Assembly: GCF_009296175.1 (NCBI RefSeq)
Contig: NZ_VOSK01000014.1
Span: 1-62,304 of the forward strand
DNA from: Microvirga tunisiensis
GTDB taxonomy: Bacteria; Pseudomonadota; Alphaproteobacteria; Rhizobiales; Beijerinckiaceae
DNA length: 62,304 nt
Direction: 5' to 3'
In this document: positions 43,362 through 52,674 of the stretch, one piece after another
Numbering within the stretch: position 1 is the first letter of the stretch
Layout of the letters: each line of letters opens with the position of its first letter
The notes under the pieces: generated by a model
What the model was told of the DNA's origin: nothing
Seen by the model: the letters and a program-made list of their open reading frames with translations, nothing else
The model's database searches: none
Position numbers and translations under genes: made by a program

Positions 43362-43652
43362 ATGAACAGGTCTGTCCGATGGTGCGGCATTGCCTTCCTC
43401 CTCATCGCGGCCTGCCCGGCCACCGCTCTCGACCAGCCCGTGGTCTGGCGCGACGAGGATACGGGCTGCGCCTATCTCCTCACCCCTCAGGGCGGCATCT
43501 CACCCCGGCATCGGCGGGATGGCACGCTGGACTGCCCTGAGGTGGCCGCGAGTACCGGCGTCGTCGAGAACATGGGCAGGGATATTGCGCGCGGTCTCGA
43601 TGCCTTGCAGCGTGAGGTCGAACGCCTGCGCGAGCGATACAATCGTCCCTGA
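43362..43652 (+). CDS. Small secreted protein upstream of the RtcB-family gene
   Basis: 96 residues with a signal peptide (MNRSVRWCGIAFLLIAACPATA). The mature part has two cysteines (DTGCAYLLTPQGG and GTLDCPEV) and a charged C-terminal helix (LDALQREVERLRERYNRP). No family recognised. The start has a strong GGAGG seven bases upstream. It lies 16 bases before the next gene, so the two are probably one transcript, although an exported protein and a cytosolic RNA ligase have no obvious common job. Confidence 0.65.
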   Translation: MNRSVRWCGIAFLLIAACPATALDQPVVWRDEDTGCAYLLTPQGGISPRHRRDGTLDCPEVAASTGVVENMGRDIARGLDALQREVERLRERYNRP

Positions 43653-43668
43653 TCTAAGGAGGACATTC

Positions 43669-44838
43669 GTGCCGACGAATACCCGCATCTACGGCGAGCA
43701 CGACGAGAAAACCATCAGGCAGCTGGACCGCTGCATGCAGGTCGGGAGCGCCGCGAAGGGCGTGCTCTGCGCAGACGGGCATCTCGGCTATGCCCACCCC
43801 ATCGGCGGCGTGATCGCCTATGAGGAGCATGTTTCCATCAGCGGCGTCGGGTTCGACATCGCCTGTGGGAACATGGCCGTTCGGCTCGATACCCGCTACG
43901 AGGATATCGCCGGCCAGGCAGGGCGCATCCTCTCCGATATCGGGCGTCACATCAGCTTCGGGATCGGGCAGAAGAACGCCGTGGCAGTCGATCACGAGCT
44001 GTTCGACTCGCCGCTCTGGGACGAAGCCGGTGTCAGGGACCTCAAGAAGCTGGCCTCGGGGCAACTCGGGACGGTCGGCTCCGGCAACCACTATGTGGAC
44101 CTGTTCGAGGACGAGGAAGGATTCGTCTGGGTCGGGGTCCATTTCGGCTCCCGCGGCCTCGGCCACAAGATCACCACCCGGCACCTTGCTTCGGTCGGAG
44201 CGAAGGACGGCATGGAGGTCGACCCCGCCCTCGTCCATCAGGACAGCGAGGTTGGACGAAGCTACATTGCCGGAGTGAAGCTTGGCGGGCTCTATGCCTA
44301 TGCCGGACGCGAATGGGTGGTCGAGCGCGTGCGCCAGATCGTCGGCGGTCGGGTGACAGATACGGTCCACAACCACCACAACTTCGTGTGGCGGGAGAAA
44401 CACGGCGACAGGGAGTACTGGGTCGTCCGCAAAGGCGCGACGCCTGCATTTCCTGGACAGCGCGGTTTCGTCGGCGGCTCCATGGCAGACAATGCGGTGA
44501 TCCTGCATGGGGTCGAGAGTTCGGAAAGTGCCGACAGTCTCTATTCCACGGTGCACGGCGCGGGCCGCCTCTTCGGTCGCATGGAGGCGAAGGGCAAGAA
44601 GAACAAGGCTGGCGAATGGACCCGCCCTCCCCGGTTCACCCGCGACGAAATGGACTCGTGGTTGCGCGAGAAAGGCGTTCTCCTGCGTGGCGGGGATGTG
44701 GACGAAAGCCCCATGGTCTACCGGCGCCTGGAGGATGTGCTCGCCTATCACAAGGGCACGATCAGGATCGAGCACACGCTGAAACCCTTTGCCGTGGCGA
44801 TGGCAGGCCCTGGCGAGTTCGATCCCTACAAGGATTGA
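43669..44838 (+). CDS. rtcB: RtcB family RNA-splicing ligase
   Basis: 389-residue member of the RtcB family, Mn/GTP-dependent RNA ligases joining 2',3'-cyclic phosphate to 5'-OH ends. Metal-binding and guanylation residues are in place: Cys66 in GVGFDIACGNM, GNHYVDLFED, VHFGSRGLGHK, and the histidine of STVHGAGR (His296) that takes GMP. Length and motif spacing fit the shorter RtcB subgroup. Start is GTG 43669 behind AAGGAGG; there is no better ATG. No rtcA or rtcR is nearby. Confidence 0.85.
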   Translation: MPTNTRIYGEHDEKTIRQLDRCMQVGSAAKGVLCADGHLGYAHPIGGVIAYEEHVSISGVGFDIACGNMAVRLDTRYEDIAGQAGRILSDIGRHISFGIGQKNAVAVDHELFDSPLWDEAGVRDLKKLASGQLGTVGSGNHYVDLFEDEEGFVWVGVHFGSRGLGHKITTRHLASVGAKDGMEVDPALVHQDSEVGRSYIAGVKLGGLYAYAGREWVVERVRQIVGGRVTDTVHNHHNFVWREKHGDREYWVVRKGATPAFPGQRGFVGGSMADNAVILHGVESSESADSLYSTVHGAGRLFGRMEAKGKKNKAGEWTRPPRFTRDEMDSWLREKGVLLRGGDVDESPMVYRRLEDVLAYHKGTIRIEHTLKPFAVAMAGPGEFDPYKD

Positions 44839-44862
44839 TCCCCAACCAGGGCCGCGTGAGCG

Positions 44863-45294
44863 TTATCGAAACCAGCCGAAATAAAGAGCCCAGAGACCGG
44901 GAGACCGGATGCCACGCACCCGGCGGGCGGCCTCATCCGCACGCATCGCTTCACCGCCATGGCATGAGCACAGAACGATGTGAGCATCGTGCTCGGAAAT
45001 CTCGAAGAAATCGACGGCATCCCCGAACCTGTCGCTGAGCAGCCCGGCCGTCCGGAGCACCGGATCGGAATAAGCTATCGTCAGGGCGGACCCGTCCGCA
45101 CGCAAGGCGCGGCGCTGCGCCTTGGGCTTCCACTCGATTTCGTCCAGGGTCTTGAGGATGCGGTCAGGCTCCCGCTCCAGGAGCTCGACCCAACGGTCCA
45201 GGCGTTCCCGCTTCGACAGGACCGGCGCTGCGACTTCCTTTGGGCTCTTCAGGTCGGCGACGCTACTGAGTTCGGACAGAGGCCTGTGTTCCAT
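44863..45294 (-). CDS. Conserved hypothetical protein
   Basis: 143-residue soluble protein, convergent with rtcB. It has a helical N-terminal half (SKRERLDRWVELLEREPDRIL) and a C-terminal half with SCHGGEAMRADEAARRV and ALYFGWFR at the end. No domain recognised. Start ATG 45294 is preceded by GGAGGGG, while the longer reading from 45333 would place that site inside the gene. Function unknown. Confidence 0.65.
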   Translation of the reverse strand: MEHRPLSELSSVADLKSPKEVAAPVLSKRERLDRWVELLEREPDRILKTLDEIEWKPKAQRRALRADGSALTIAYSDPVLRTAGLLSDRFGDAVDFFEISEHDAHIVLCSCHGGEAMRADEAARRVRGIRSPGLWALYFGWFR

Positions 45295-45410
45295 GCTCCC
45301 CTCCTTGGCAGAAGAGCGGTTACGAGCACCCACCAGCTACAAGCTCAACCTTGAAACCGGTGCAAAAGTTCGAAGCCGGAGGTGTTGCGGACGCTGATAT
45401 TTTAGGCAGG

Positions 45411-46178
45411 TCAGGCTGCGGCCAGAAGGCGAATGACGGCCGGAGCGCCAAGAGACACCCCGGATAAAAACAGGAGGATGAACACGACCCGACGCATGGT
45501 GGCGGGCGAAAGCGGCGGCGGCCATCGGCGTGCGGCATGGGTCGCGCCCATGACGACGGGAATGGCCAGAAGGCTGCTCAAAGTCGACCAAGAAGGCAGA
45601 TCGCCTGAAAAGGTCACAAGACCGGTTCGGAAGACGGCATTCAGCGCGAAGACAGTCACCAGGGTTTCGCGCACCGTCACCAGCGGCATCGGCTGCCGGT
45701 AGAGGTGATAGACCAGCGGCGGCCCAGCAGTCGAGAACAGTCCGCCCATGAGGCCGGCAATGCTGCCGAAGAACAGAAACGAACCATCGCCGGATTTCCT
45801 GGCGAGCGGCTCCGGCTTCCGCGCGAGCTGAAGGCTCGAGACGATGATCACGAGACCGAGAATAAAGCGCAGAAGGTCGGCACGCGTGCCGGCAAGCCAT
45901 TCCAGAAGCCAATAGCCGACAAAGAGCATGGGGACGCTGGTCAGCATCACGAGGCGGAATTCCCGCCACGCCACGTCCCGCCACCCCTTCAGGAGCATCT
46001 GAGTGGCATTCACGAAAGTGAGCACGCTCACGATCAAGGCCGCATCGGGAAGCGAGAGCAGACCTGTGAGACCGACACCGCCCATGGTGATCAGACCGAA
46101 GGCAAAGCCCGTCAGGGTCTGCGTATAGGCGGCGCCCCCTGTAAGAGCGAGAAACCCGATCAGTGCGACAAGCGACAT
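45411..46178 (-). CDS. TauE/SafE family sulfite exporter-like permease
   Basis: 255-residue integral membrane protein with about eight hydrophobic helices in two halves. GFAFGLITMGGVGLTGLLSLPDAALIVSVLTFVNA and GLMGGLFSTAGPPLVYHLYRQ are the paired family motifs (PF01925). Members export sulfite, sulfoacetate or other organic anions. No sulfur-metabolism gene is adjacent, so the substrate is open. Start ATG 46178 begins at the first helix. Confidence 0.85.
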   Translation of the reverse strand: MSLVALIGFLALTGGAAYTQTLTGFAFGLITMGGVGLTGLLSLPDAALIVSVLTFVNATQMLLKGWRDVAWREFRLVMLTSVPMLFVGYWLLEWLAGTRADLLRFILGLVIIVSSLQLARKPEPLARKSGDGSFLFFGSIAGLMGGLFSTAGPPLVYHLYRQPMPLVTVRETLVTVFALNAVFRTGLVTFSGDLPSWSTLSSLLAIPVVMGATHAARRWPPPLSPATMRRVVFILLFLSGVSLGAPAVIRLLAAA

Positions 46179-46293
46179 GCCTCAAAGCGTCCTTCAGGCA
46201 GTCAGTTGCCCTGCGAAGTCCAGACGGCGTTTACGGCGCTGAACGTGGGCAACTGCGGCCGGAGAGCAGCAGCAAGGCTCCGGAACGAGAGAA

Positions 46294-46334
46294 TGCTATG
46301 CGTCTGCCCATGGTGGTGGAGCCGACGCATAGCA
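46294..46334 (-). terminator. Hairpin downstream of the sigma factor gene
   Basis: Perfect 11-bp arms TGCTATGCGTC (46294-46304) and GACGCATAGCA (46324-46334), 19-base loop, about 18 bases past the sigma gene stop. The following minus-strand sequence ATTCTCTCG is only weakly T-rich, so termination efficiency is doubtful. Confidence 0.45.
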
Positions 46335-46351
46335 CGCGGTGAATGGATTTG

Positions 46352-47068
46352 TCAGGCAGTTGCCGAGTGGTCGTGCTCGACCCGGCTCGTGCCCATCAGT
46401 TCGGCGAGGCGGTTACGAGCGCGGTTGACGCGGCTCTTGATCGTCCCGACCTTCACGCCCAGTGCCTCTGCAGCGTCCTCGTAGGACATGCCTTCGGCAC
46501 CGATGAGGATGATCGCCTCGCGCTGCTCCTGTGGCAGCTTTTCGAGTGCGGTCGAGAGATCCTGGAGCGCGAGCTTGTCCTCCTGGTCAGGGATGGCGAT
46601 CATGCTGGCAGCATGGGTCCCATCTCCATCCTCGACCTCGCGGCTGGTCTTGCGGTGGGTGGAGTAAAAGCCATTGCGCAGAATGGTGAAGAGCCAGGCC
46701 TGCAGGTTCGTGCCGGATTCGAACGTGTCCTGCTTGGTGAGCGCCTTGAGCACGGTGTCCTGCACCAGGTCCTCGGCCTGATCGACCTTGCCGGTCAGGG
46801 AAAGCGCAAAGGCGCGCAGGTTCGGTAGCGCATCCATGACGCCGTTGATGAACTCTTGGTCGACCGGCTCCGTATGGGCACGGATGACCTGGGCCACGCG
46901 ATCGGCAAGCCGTGCGAGATCACGTGGAAGCTTGTCCTCCGCGGGGTCGCCATAGAGGGCACGCAGTTGCTTTCCCAGATGAAGCCGCACGGCAGCGCTC
47001 AGCGCTGCTGCCGAGGAAGGCGCATCGGGACGGGTGAACTCGGACTGGTTTTCGGAATTCTGTGGCAT
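46352..47068 (-). CDS. ecfG: EcfG-type sigma factor with NepR-like N-terminal segment
   Basis: 238 residues. Residues about 76-230 form an ECF sigma factor: region 2 with LPNLRAFALSLTGKVDQAEDLVQDTVLKAL and AWLFTILRNGFYSTHRK, region 4 with LEKLPQEQREAIILIGAEGMSYEDAAEALGVKVGTIKSRVNRARNRL. This matches EcfG, the general stress response sigma factor of alphaproteobacteria. Unusually, residues 29-60 (LHLGKQLRALYGDPAEDKLPRDLARLADRV) resemble the core of NepR, the separate anti-sigma protein that normally sequesters EcfG. No separate nepR or phyR gene is adjacent. Divergent from xylB. Confidence 0.85.
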   Translation of the reverse strand: MPQNSENQSEFTRPDAPSSAAALSAAVRLHLGKQLRALYGDPAEDKLPRDLARLADRVAQVIRAHTEPVDQEFINGVMDALPNLRAFALSLTGKVDQAEDLVQDTVLKALTKQDTFESGTNLQAWLFTILRNGFYSTHRKTSREVEDGDGTHAASMIAIPDQEDKLALQDLSTALEKLPQEQREAIILIGAEGMSYEDAAEALGVKVGTIKSRVNRARNRLAELMGTSRVEHDHSATA

Positions 47069-47250
47069 GCCGAACTATTTGGTGCATGCCGCCGCCATTT
47101 AAATATCCGAGCGACATTTCGACCATGAGTTTTTTTCATGGCCACGCCTCTGGATTTAATCATCTGTATGCCTAAGCGGCGGGGCTGGGCTATATGCTCG
47201 TCCGAACATGAGGCCAAACCAAGGCCATCAACATTCAAGGAGCATGCGGC

Positions 47251-48720
47251 GTGCCTCATTATCTCGGTATCGATGTCGGCACTTCAGCGGTGAAAGCCAT
47301 TCTCGTTGACGAGCGACAAACTGCGGTTGCAGAAGCGGACGTTCCGCTACAGGTCTCCCGCCCGCACGACCTGTGGTCGGAGCAGGATCCGGAGATCTGG
47401 TGGCAGGCGGTGCAATCCGCGCTCGATCAGCTGCGCACCCAGTCGCCTTCCGCGCTCGCCAATATCCGCGGCATTGGTCTCTCAGGCCAGATGCACGGTG
47501 CCGTGCTGCTCGACGAGAACGACCTCCCCCTTCGTCCCGCGATTCTCTGGAATGACGGCCGCTCTTTCCGGGAGGCGCAGGAGCTTGGAGCCAAGTACCC
47601 TGAACTCTCGCATGCCACGGGTGTCATCCCGATGCCCGGCTTCACCGCCCCGAAGCTGGTTTGGCTCGCACGGCATGAACCGGAAATCTTTCGCGCCGTG
47701 CGCAAGGTGATGCTGCCGAAGGATTACATCCGCCTCAAACTGACCGGCGAGATCGTGACCGAGATGTCCGATGCGGCCGGAACCTGGTGGCTGGATGAAG
47801 CCAAGCGCGATTGGTCTGACGAGGCGCTGGCTGCGACAGGCCTGACGCGCGACCACATGCCGAGCCTTGTCGAGGGCTCGCAAGCCTCCGGCACCCTGCG
47901 CGCCGACATCGCTCAACGATGGGGCCTGCGGAGCGACGTTGTCGTGGCGGGCGGCGCGGGAGATGCGGCGGCGGGCGCCGTCGGTCTCGGCGCCATCGAG
48001 GACGGGTCGGCTTTCATCTCGCTCGGCACCTCCGGCCAGCTTTTCGTCACCACGCAGGATTTCAGCCCGGCTCCGGAGGCAGTGGTGCATTCCTTCTGCC
48101 ATGCGGTTCCCGGCCGGTGGTTCCAGATGGCGGCCATGCTGAACGGGGCAAGCTGTCTGGCCTGGGGCGCCCACCTCCTGAAACGGGACATCGACGAACT
48201 CCTGCGCGAAACCGAAGGGGCCTATCGAAAGCCGTCTTCCGTTCTCTTCCTGCCCTATCTCGCAGGAGAGCGGACGCCGCACAACGATCCTTATGCACGC
48301 GGTGTTTTCTTCGGGCTCTCGCCCCGGACGCAGCAGACGGATCTGGTGCAGGCCATCCTCGAAGGTGTGGCCTTCAGTTTCGCCGACGCGAAGCGGTGTC
48401 TCGAGCAGGCGGGCACGCCCCTCACTTATGCCGGCATGATCGGAGGCGGCTCGCGAAGCGTGTTCTGGGCCAGGATCTTCGCTAGCGTCCTGAACGTTCC
48501 GATGCTGCGCTATCAAGGCAGCGACAAGGGACCGGCCTTCGGCGCGGCCCGGCTGGCGCGCCTCGCCGCAACCGGCGAAGCCCCGGAAGCCGTATGCACC
48601 GCACCCAGCATTATCGAGACCATCGAACCCCAGCCGCAGCTCGTGGAGCTATACGGCCCGCGGATCGAGGCCTTCCGCAGTCTGTATCGCGCCTTGAAGC
48701 CGGAATTCATGCGTTCCTGA
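47251..48720 (+). CDS. xylB: Xylulokinase
   Basis: 489-residue FGGY-family kinase that phosphorylates D-xylulose to xylulose-5-phosphate. The N-domain has YLGIDVGTSAVKAILVDE and the xylulokinase-type GIGLSGQMHGAVLLD; the C-domain has VVAGGAGDAAAGAVGLGA (catalytic Asp), LGTSGQLFV and MIGGGSRSVFWARIFASVL. Start is GTG 47251 behind AAGGAG. No xylose isomerase is present in the window. It precedes a sugar ABC transporter operon by 265 bases containing no clear feature, so co-regulation is likely but not shown. Confidence 0.9.
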   Translation: MPHYLGIDVGTSAVKAILVDERQTAVAEADVPLQVSRPHDLWSEQDPEIWWQAVQSALDQLRTQSPSALANIRGIGLSGQMHGAVLLDENDLPLRPAILWNDGRSFREAQELGAKYPELSHATGVIPMPGFTAPKLVWLARHEPEIFRAVRKVMLPKDYIRLKLTGEIVTEMSDAAGTWWLDEAKRDWSDEALAATGLTRDHMPSLVEGSQASGTLRADIAQRWGLRSDVVVAGGAGDAAAGAVGLGAIEDGSAFISLGTSGQLFVTTQDFSPAPEAVVHSFCHAVPGRWFQMAAMLNGASCLAWGAHLLKRDIDELLRETEGAYRKPSSVLFLPYLAGERTPHNDPYARGVFFGLSPRTQQTDLVQAILEGVAFSFADAKRCLEQAGTPLTYAGMIGGGSRSVFWARIFASVLNVPMLRYQGSDKGPAFGAARLARLAATGEAPEAVCTAPSIIETIEPQPQLVELYGPRIEAFRSLYRALKPEFMRS

Positions 48721-48985
48721 ACAGAGCTGGATGAGGCGCCATTCTCATAATTGAAATAGTGTATCTACTAGTGTCCGGCATTTTGGCGCGTACGATAGCC
48801 CATGCGGATGAAAAGTTGTGGGCTGTCGTCCACGAACAAAAAGGAGGGATTGAAACGCAATTTAATTGAAGCATTTAGGGCAGTCACAATCCCTTCTGAT
48901 CCGGTCCGACTTTTGGCATGATAGAGTCTTCAGAATTCGAGGCTGAAAACTGCCGTTCCAATAAAGCGCCTTTAGGGAAACGCCA

Positions 48986-50515
48986 ATGACAGGATCCACC
49001 CCGATCCTTGAAATGAAGGACATTTCCAAGTCGTTTCCGGGCGTCAAGGCGCTCACGAACGTCTCTCTCACCGTCTACCCCGGCGAAATCCATGCGTTGA
49101 TGGGCGAAAATGGTGCCGGCAAGTCGACGCTGATGAAGATCCTGTCCGGAGCCTACCAAGCCGATCCGGGTGGCGAGATCCGTATCAGCGGGCAGCCTGT
49201 CACCATTGACGGACCGTTGACAGCCCGTCACCACGGCATTTCGATCATCTATCAGGAGCTCTCCCTCGCCCCCAATCTGACGGTGGCGGAGAACATGCTT
49301 CTCGGGCGTGAGCACAAGTCGGGCCCGATGGTCGACCGGCGCTCCATGGAGAAGGCCTGCCAGACGGTTCTCGAGCGGCTCGGGGTTCACTTCAAGGCCA
49401 CGACCAAGGTCAGCGAATTGTCGATGGCCGAGCGGCAGCTCGTGGAGATCGCCCGAGCCCTCATTGCGAATTCCCGCATCCTGGTCATGGACGAGCCCAC
49501 GACCTCTCTCTCCTCCCGCGAGACGGAGGCAATGTTCGCGCTGGTCCGGCAGCTTCGGGCCGAAGGACTTGCGATCATCTATATCAGTCACCGTATGGCG
49601 GAGATCTACGAACTGGCCGAGCGGGTCTCGGTACTCCGGGACGGCTCCTATGTCGGCACCCTCGTCGGCGACGAAATCTCGGCGGAACGCCTGGTGCAGA
49701 TGATGGTCGGCCGCGACCTGTCGTCCTTCTACAAGAAGGAGCACGACGCCCATCAGAGCCGCGGGCCGGTGATGTTTGCCGTTCGCAACATGGGCGATGG
49801 CATTCGCGTGCACGATTGCTCCTTCGAGCTGCATGAGGGCGAGGTTCTTGGCATCGCTGGTCTCGTCGGAGCAGGGCGTACCGAACTCGCGCGCCTCGTC
49901 TACGGAGCCGATCCGCGCACCAGCGGCGAGGTTTTCCTTGGGGGCAAACGCCTCTCGATCCACAGGCCCGAGGACGCCATCAGTTCCGGCGTCGTCTATC
50001 TGACCGAGGATCGCAAGCATCTCGGCCTCTTCCTTGATCTGACCGTCCGCGAGAACGTGAACATCAGCGTTCTGAATCGGGACGCCCGCCCAGGTGGCGT
50101 CCTCAACCTGAAAGCCGCTAAGCAGAGAGCGGCTGCAGCAATCCGGGCGCTCGGCATTCGCGTAGCGGGCGACGTGGTGCCCGTCGGCAGCCTGTCCGGC
50201 GGCAACCAGCAGAAGGTTCTGCTCTCGCGCCTGCTCGAAACCAAGCCGAGGGTGCTGATCCTCGACGAGCCGACCCGCGGCGTCGACATAGGGGCCAAGT
50301 CGGAGATCTACCGCTTGATCGATAGCCTCGCCCGCAATGGCGTCGGCGTGATCGTGATCTCCAGCGAGCTGCCGGAAGTCGTCGGCATCTGCGACCGCGT
50401 GCTCGTGATGCGGGAGGGTCGGCTTGCCGGCGAGGTGGGCGGAGCCGGTCACCCGCCCATGACACAGGAAAACATCATCACCATTGCGACAGGCGTAAGG
50501 GAAGCGGCCGAATGA
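48986..50515 (+). CDS. Sugar ABC transporter, double ATP-binding protein (RbsA/XylG type)
   Basis: 509 residues with two ABC domains. The first has Walker [28 protein letters not shown] and [12 protein letters not shown]; the second has a degenerate Walker A ([10 protein letters not shown]) and signature [15 protein letters not shown] with [14 protein letters not shown]. This is the carbohydrate uptake transporter-2 architecture. First gene of a clear operon; its stop overlaps the permease start by four bases. The sugar cannot be read from the sequence; the downstream pentulose genes suggest a pentose or polyol. Confidence 0.92.
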   Translation: MTGSTPILEMKDISKSFPGVKALTNVSLTVYPGEIHALMGENGAGKSTLMKILSGAYQADPGGEIRISGQPVTIDGPLTARHHGISIIYQELSLAPNLTVAENMLLGREHKSGPMVDRRSMEKACQTVLERLGVHFKATTKVSELSMAERQLVEIARALIANSRILVMDEPTTSLSSRETEAMFALVRQLRAEGLAIIYISHRMAEIYELAERVSVLRDGSYVGTLVGDEISAERLVQMMVGRDLSSFYKKEHDAHQSRGPVMFAVRNMGDGIRVHDCSFELHEGEVLGIAGLVGAGRTELARLVYGADPRTSGEVFLGGKRLSIHRPEDAISSGVVYLTEDRKHLGLFLDLTVRENVNISVLNRDARPGGVLNLKAAKQRAAAAIRALGIRVAGDVVPVGSLSGGNQQKVLLSRLLETKPRVLILDEPTRGVDIGAKSEIYRLIDSLARNGVGVIVISSELPEVVGICDRVLVMREGRLAGEVGGAGHPPMTQENIITIATGVREAAE

Positions 50516-51543
50516 CACCCCCGAATGAGACCAGCGCATCCGTGCAAGTAACCGGAGCCAAGGGCGCCGATGCGGCGTCTCAAAGCCTGCAGCGCCGCCT
50601 TGCCTGGCGCTCGACCCTGCAGGCCATCGGCATGCTGCCGGTGCTCATCATCCTCGGCGTCGTGTTCGAGCTCATGTCGGGCCGGTTCCTGAGCTTCCAG
50701 AACCTCTCGATCGTGATGCAGCAGGCCTCGATCAACACCGTGCTTGCGGCCGGCATGACGTTCGTCATCCTCACCGGCGGCATCGACCTGTCGGTCGGCT
50801 CGATCCTGGCCGCCGCCGCCATGGTGGCGATCCTAGGATCCCTGATTCCTGAATGGGGCATGCTGGGCATTCCGGCCGCCCTGCTGGCGGGCCTGGGCCT
50901 CGGCCTCGTGAACGGCGCGCTCATCGCCTTCGCGAAGCTGCCACCCTTCATCGTCACTCTAGGATCGTTGACCGCCGTGCGCGGCCTCGCGCGCCTGCTC
51001 GGTGGCGACACGACCCAGTTCAATCCGCAGCTTCCCTTCGCCTTCATCGGCAACGGCACCCTGTTTGGCCTGCCCTGGCTGGTGTGGATTGCCTTCGCGG
51101 TGGTGATCATCTCCTGGTTCATCCTCCGAAGAACGGTCCTGGGCGTTCATATCTACGCGGTCGGCGGCAATCCGGATGCGGCGCGGCTCACCGGCATCAA
51201 GGTCTGGGCCGTGCTGCTGTTCGTCTATGCCTTCTCGGGCCTCGCGGCAGGCCTCGGCGGCGTCATGTCGGCGGCGCGCCTGTTCGCCGCGAACGGATTG
51301 CAGCTCGGTCAATCCTACGAGCTAGACGCCATCGCGGCCGTCATTCTCGGCGGCACCAGCTTCGTCGGCGGCATCGGGTCGATCTGGGGCACGCTGATCG
51401 GCGCGCTGATCATCGCCATTCTGACGAACGGCCTCATTCTGGTGGGCGTCTCCGACATCTGGCAGTTCATCATCAAAGGGCTCGTGATCATCGGGGCCGT
51501 GGCGCTCGACCGCTACCGCCTGAAGGGATCGGCGCGCACCTGA
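50512..51543 (+). CDS. Sugar ABC transporter permease (RbsC type)
   Basis: 343-residue membrane protein with about ten helices (PF02653). Conserved parts are [22 protein letters not shown], the [27 protein letters not shown] loop and [27 protein letters not shown]. Its ATG overlaps the ATPase stop (ATGA), so the two are coupled. It forms the channel with the RbsA-type ATPase and the binding protein that follows. Confidence 0.92.
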   Translation: MTPPNETSASVQVTGAKGADAASQSLQRRLAWRSTLQAIGMLPVLIILGVVFELMSGRFLSFQNLSIVMQQASINTVLAAGMTFVILTGGIDLSVGSILAAAAMVAILGSLIPEWGMLGIPAALLAGLGLGLVNGALIAFAKLPPFIVTLGSLTAVRGLARLLGGDTTQFNPQLPFAFIGNGTLFGLPWLVWIAFAVVIISWFILRRTVLGVHIYAVGGNPDAARLTGIKVWAVLLFVYAFSGLAAGLGGVMSAARLFAANGLQLGQSYELDAIAAVILGGTSFVGGIGSIWGTLIGALIIAILTNGLILVGVSDIWQFIIKGLVIIGAVALDRYRLKGSART

Positions 51544-51661
51544 CACGAAATACCGGCGCCCGGCTCGGGCGCTCGTATCTGCGATTGCCCGGTGGCCAGC
51601 ACAAGCTCTGGGAATCGTGAGGCAATAAGACACCTGCAATGAAGATCCTGGAGGAACCTCT

Positions 51662-52597
51662 ATGACACTGTCTCGTCTCTCTCTCGGCCTAGCCCTCGCT
51701 GCGGTTCTGGCAGCCCCGGCTTACGCCAAGGACGTCAAGAACGTCGGCATCTCGGTCGGCCTACTCGGCAATCCGTTCTTCGTCGCCACCATCAAGGGCA
51801 TCGAGGCCAAGGCGAAGGAGGTCACTCCCGGCGCCAGGATCACATCCGTGTCGGCGGATTACGATCTGAACAAGCAGTTCACGCAAATGGACAACTTCAC
51901 GGCAGCCGGCACCGACATTGTGATGATCAACGCGGTGGACCCGAAGGCCATCGAGCCGTCCGTCAAGCGCGCTCAGGCAGGCGGCATGGTCGTGGCCGCT
52001 TTCGACGTGGCTGCCGCGGGAGCGGACGTGACGGTGATGACGGACAACGTCAAAGCCGGCGAGCTCGCCTGCCAGTACATCGCTGACCACCTCAAGGGTA
52101 AGGGCGACGTCCTCATCGTGAACGGTCCGCAGGTCTCATCGATTACGGACCGTGTGAAGGGCTGCAAGAACGTCTTCTCCAAGTTCCCGGACATCAAGGT
52201 TCTTTCAGACAACCAGGACGCCAAGGGCTCACGTGAAGGCGGCTTCGCCGTCGGCCAGAGCCTGCTGACCCGCTTCCCGAAGATCGATGCCGTCTTCGCG
52301 ATCAACGATCCCACCGCCATCGGCGTCAACCTGGCCGCCAAGCAGCTCAACCGCAACGAGTTCATCATCACGGCGGTCGACGGTGCTCCGGATATCGAAA
52401 CCGAGCTGAAATCGGGCAACTCCCTGATCAAGGCCTCCGCCTCCCAGGACCCGTACGTCATGGCCGCTCAGTCCTATGAGCTCGCGGTCGGTATCGTGAA
52501 TGGCAAGAAGCCCGAGAAGAACGTCATTCTCCTTGAGCCGAAGCTGATCACGGCCGACAACATCAAGGATTACAAGGGCTGGCAGGCAGTCCGCTGA
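51662..52597 (+). CDS. Sugar ABC transporter, periplasmic substrate-binding protein (RbsB type)
   Basis: 311 residues: signal peptide (LSLGLALAAVLAAPAYA) and a periplasmic-binding-protein fold of the ribose/LacI type, with VGISVGLLGNPFFVATIKGIEAKAKE, ADYDLNKQFTQMDNFTAAGTDIVMINAVDP and AVFAINDPTAIGVNLAAKQL. It delivers the sugar to the upstream permease. It lies 118 bases after the permease gene and is followed by a hairpin that probably limits downstream transcription. Confidence 0.92.
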   Translation: MTLSRLSLGLALAAVLAAPAYAKDVKNVGISVGLLGNPFFVATIKGIEAKAKEVTPGARITSVSADYDLNKQFTQMDNFTAAGTDIVMINAVDPKAIEPSVKRAQAGGMVVAAFDVAAAGADVTVMTDNVKAGELACQYIADHLKGKGDVLIVNGPQVSSITDRVKGCKNVFSKFPDIKVLSDNQDAKGSREGGFAVGQSLLTRFPKIDAVFAINDPTAIGVNLAAKQLNRNEFIITAVDGAPDIETELKSGNSLIKASASQDPYVMAAQSYELAVGIVNGKKPEKNVILLEPKLITADNIKDYKGWQAVR

Positions 52598-52611
52598 TCT
52601 GATTTGACATC

Positions 52612-52645
52612 CGGCGGCCATGGCGGGAGCTGTGGCCGCCGTTTT
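52612..52645 (+). terminator. Intercistronic terminator-like hairpin after the binding protein gene
   Basis: 9-bp stem CGGCGGCCA/TGGCCGCCG (52612-52620 with 52633-52641), 12-base loop, then TTTTCC. It lies 14 bases past the binding-protein stop and 30 bases before araD, so it likely attenuates rather than blocks read-through. Confidence 0.6.
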
Positions 52646-52674
52646 CCATTCACGGGCCATCAGGAGGCGCCCCG

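Noticed and set aside
47100-47145. Small hairpin CCATGA/TCATGG upstream of the sigma gene as a terminator or EcfG promoter
   Set aside because: The T run is in the loop rather than after the stem, and no GGAAC-N16/17-CGTT type promoter could be found nearby.
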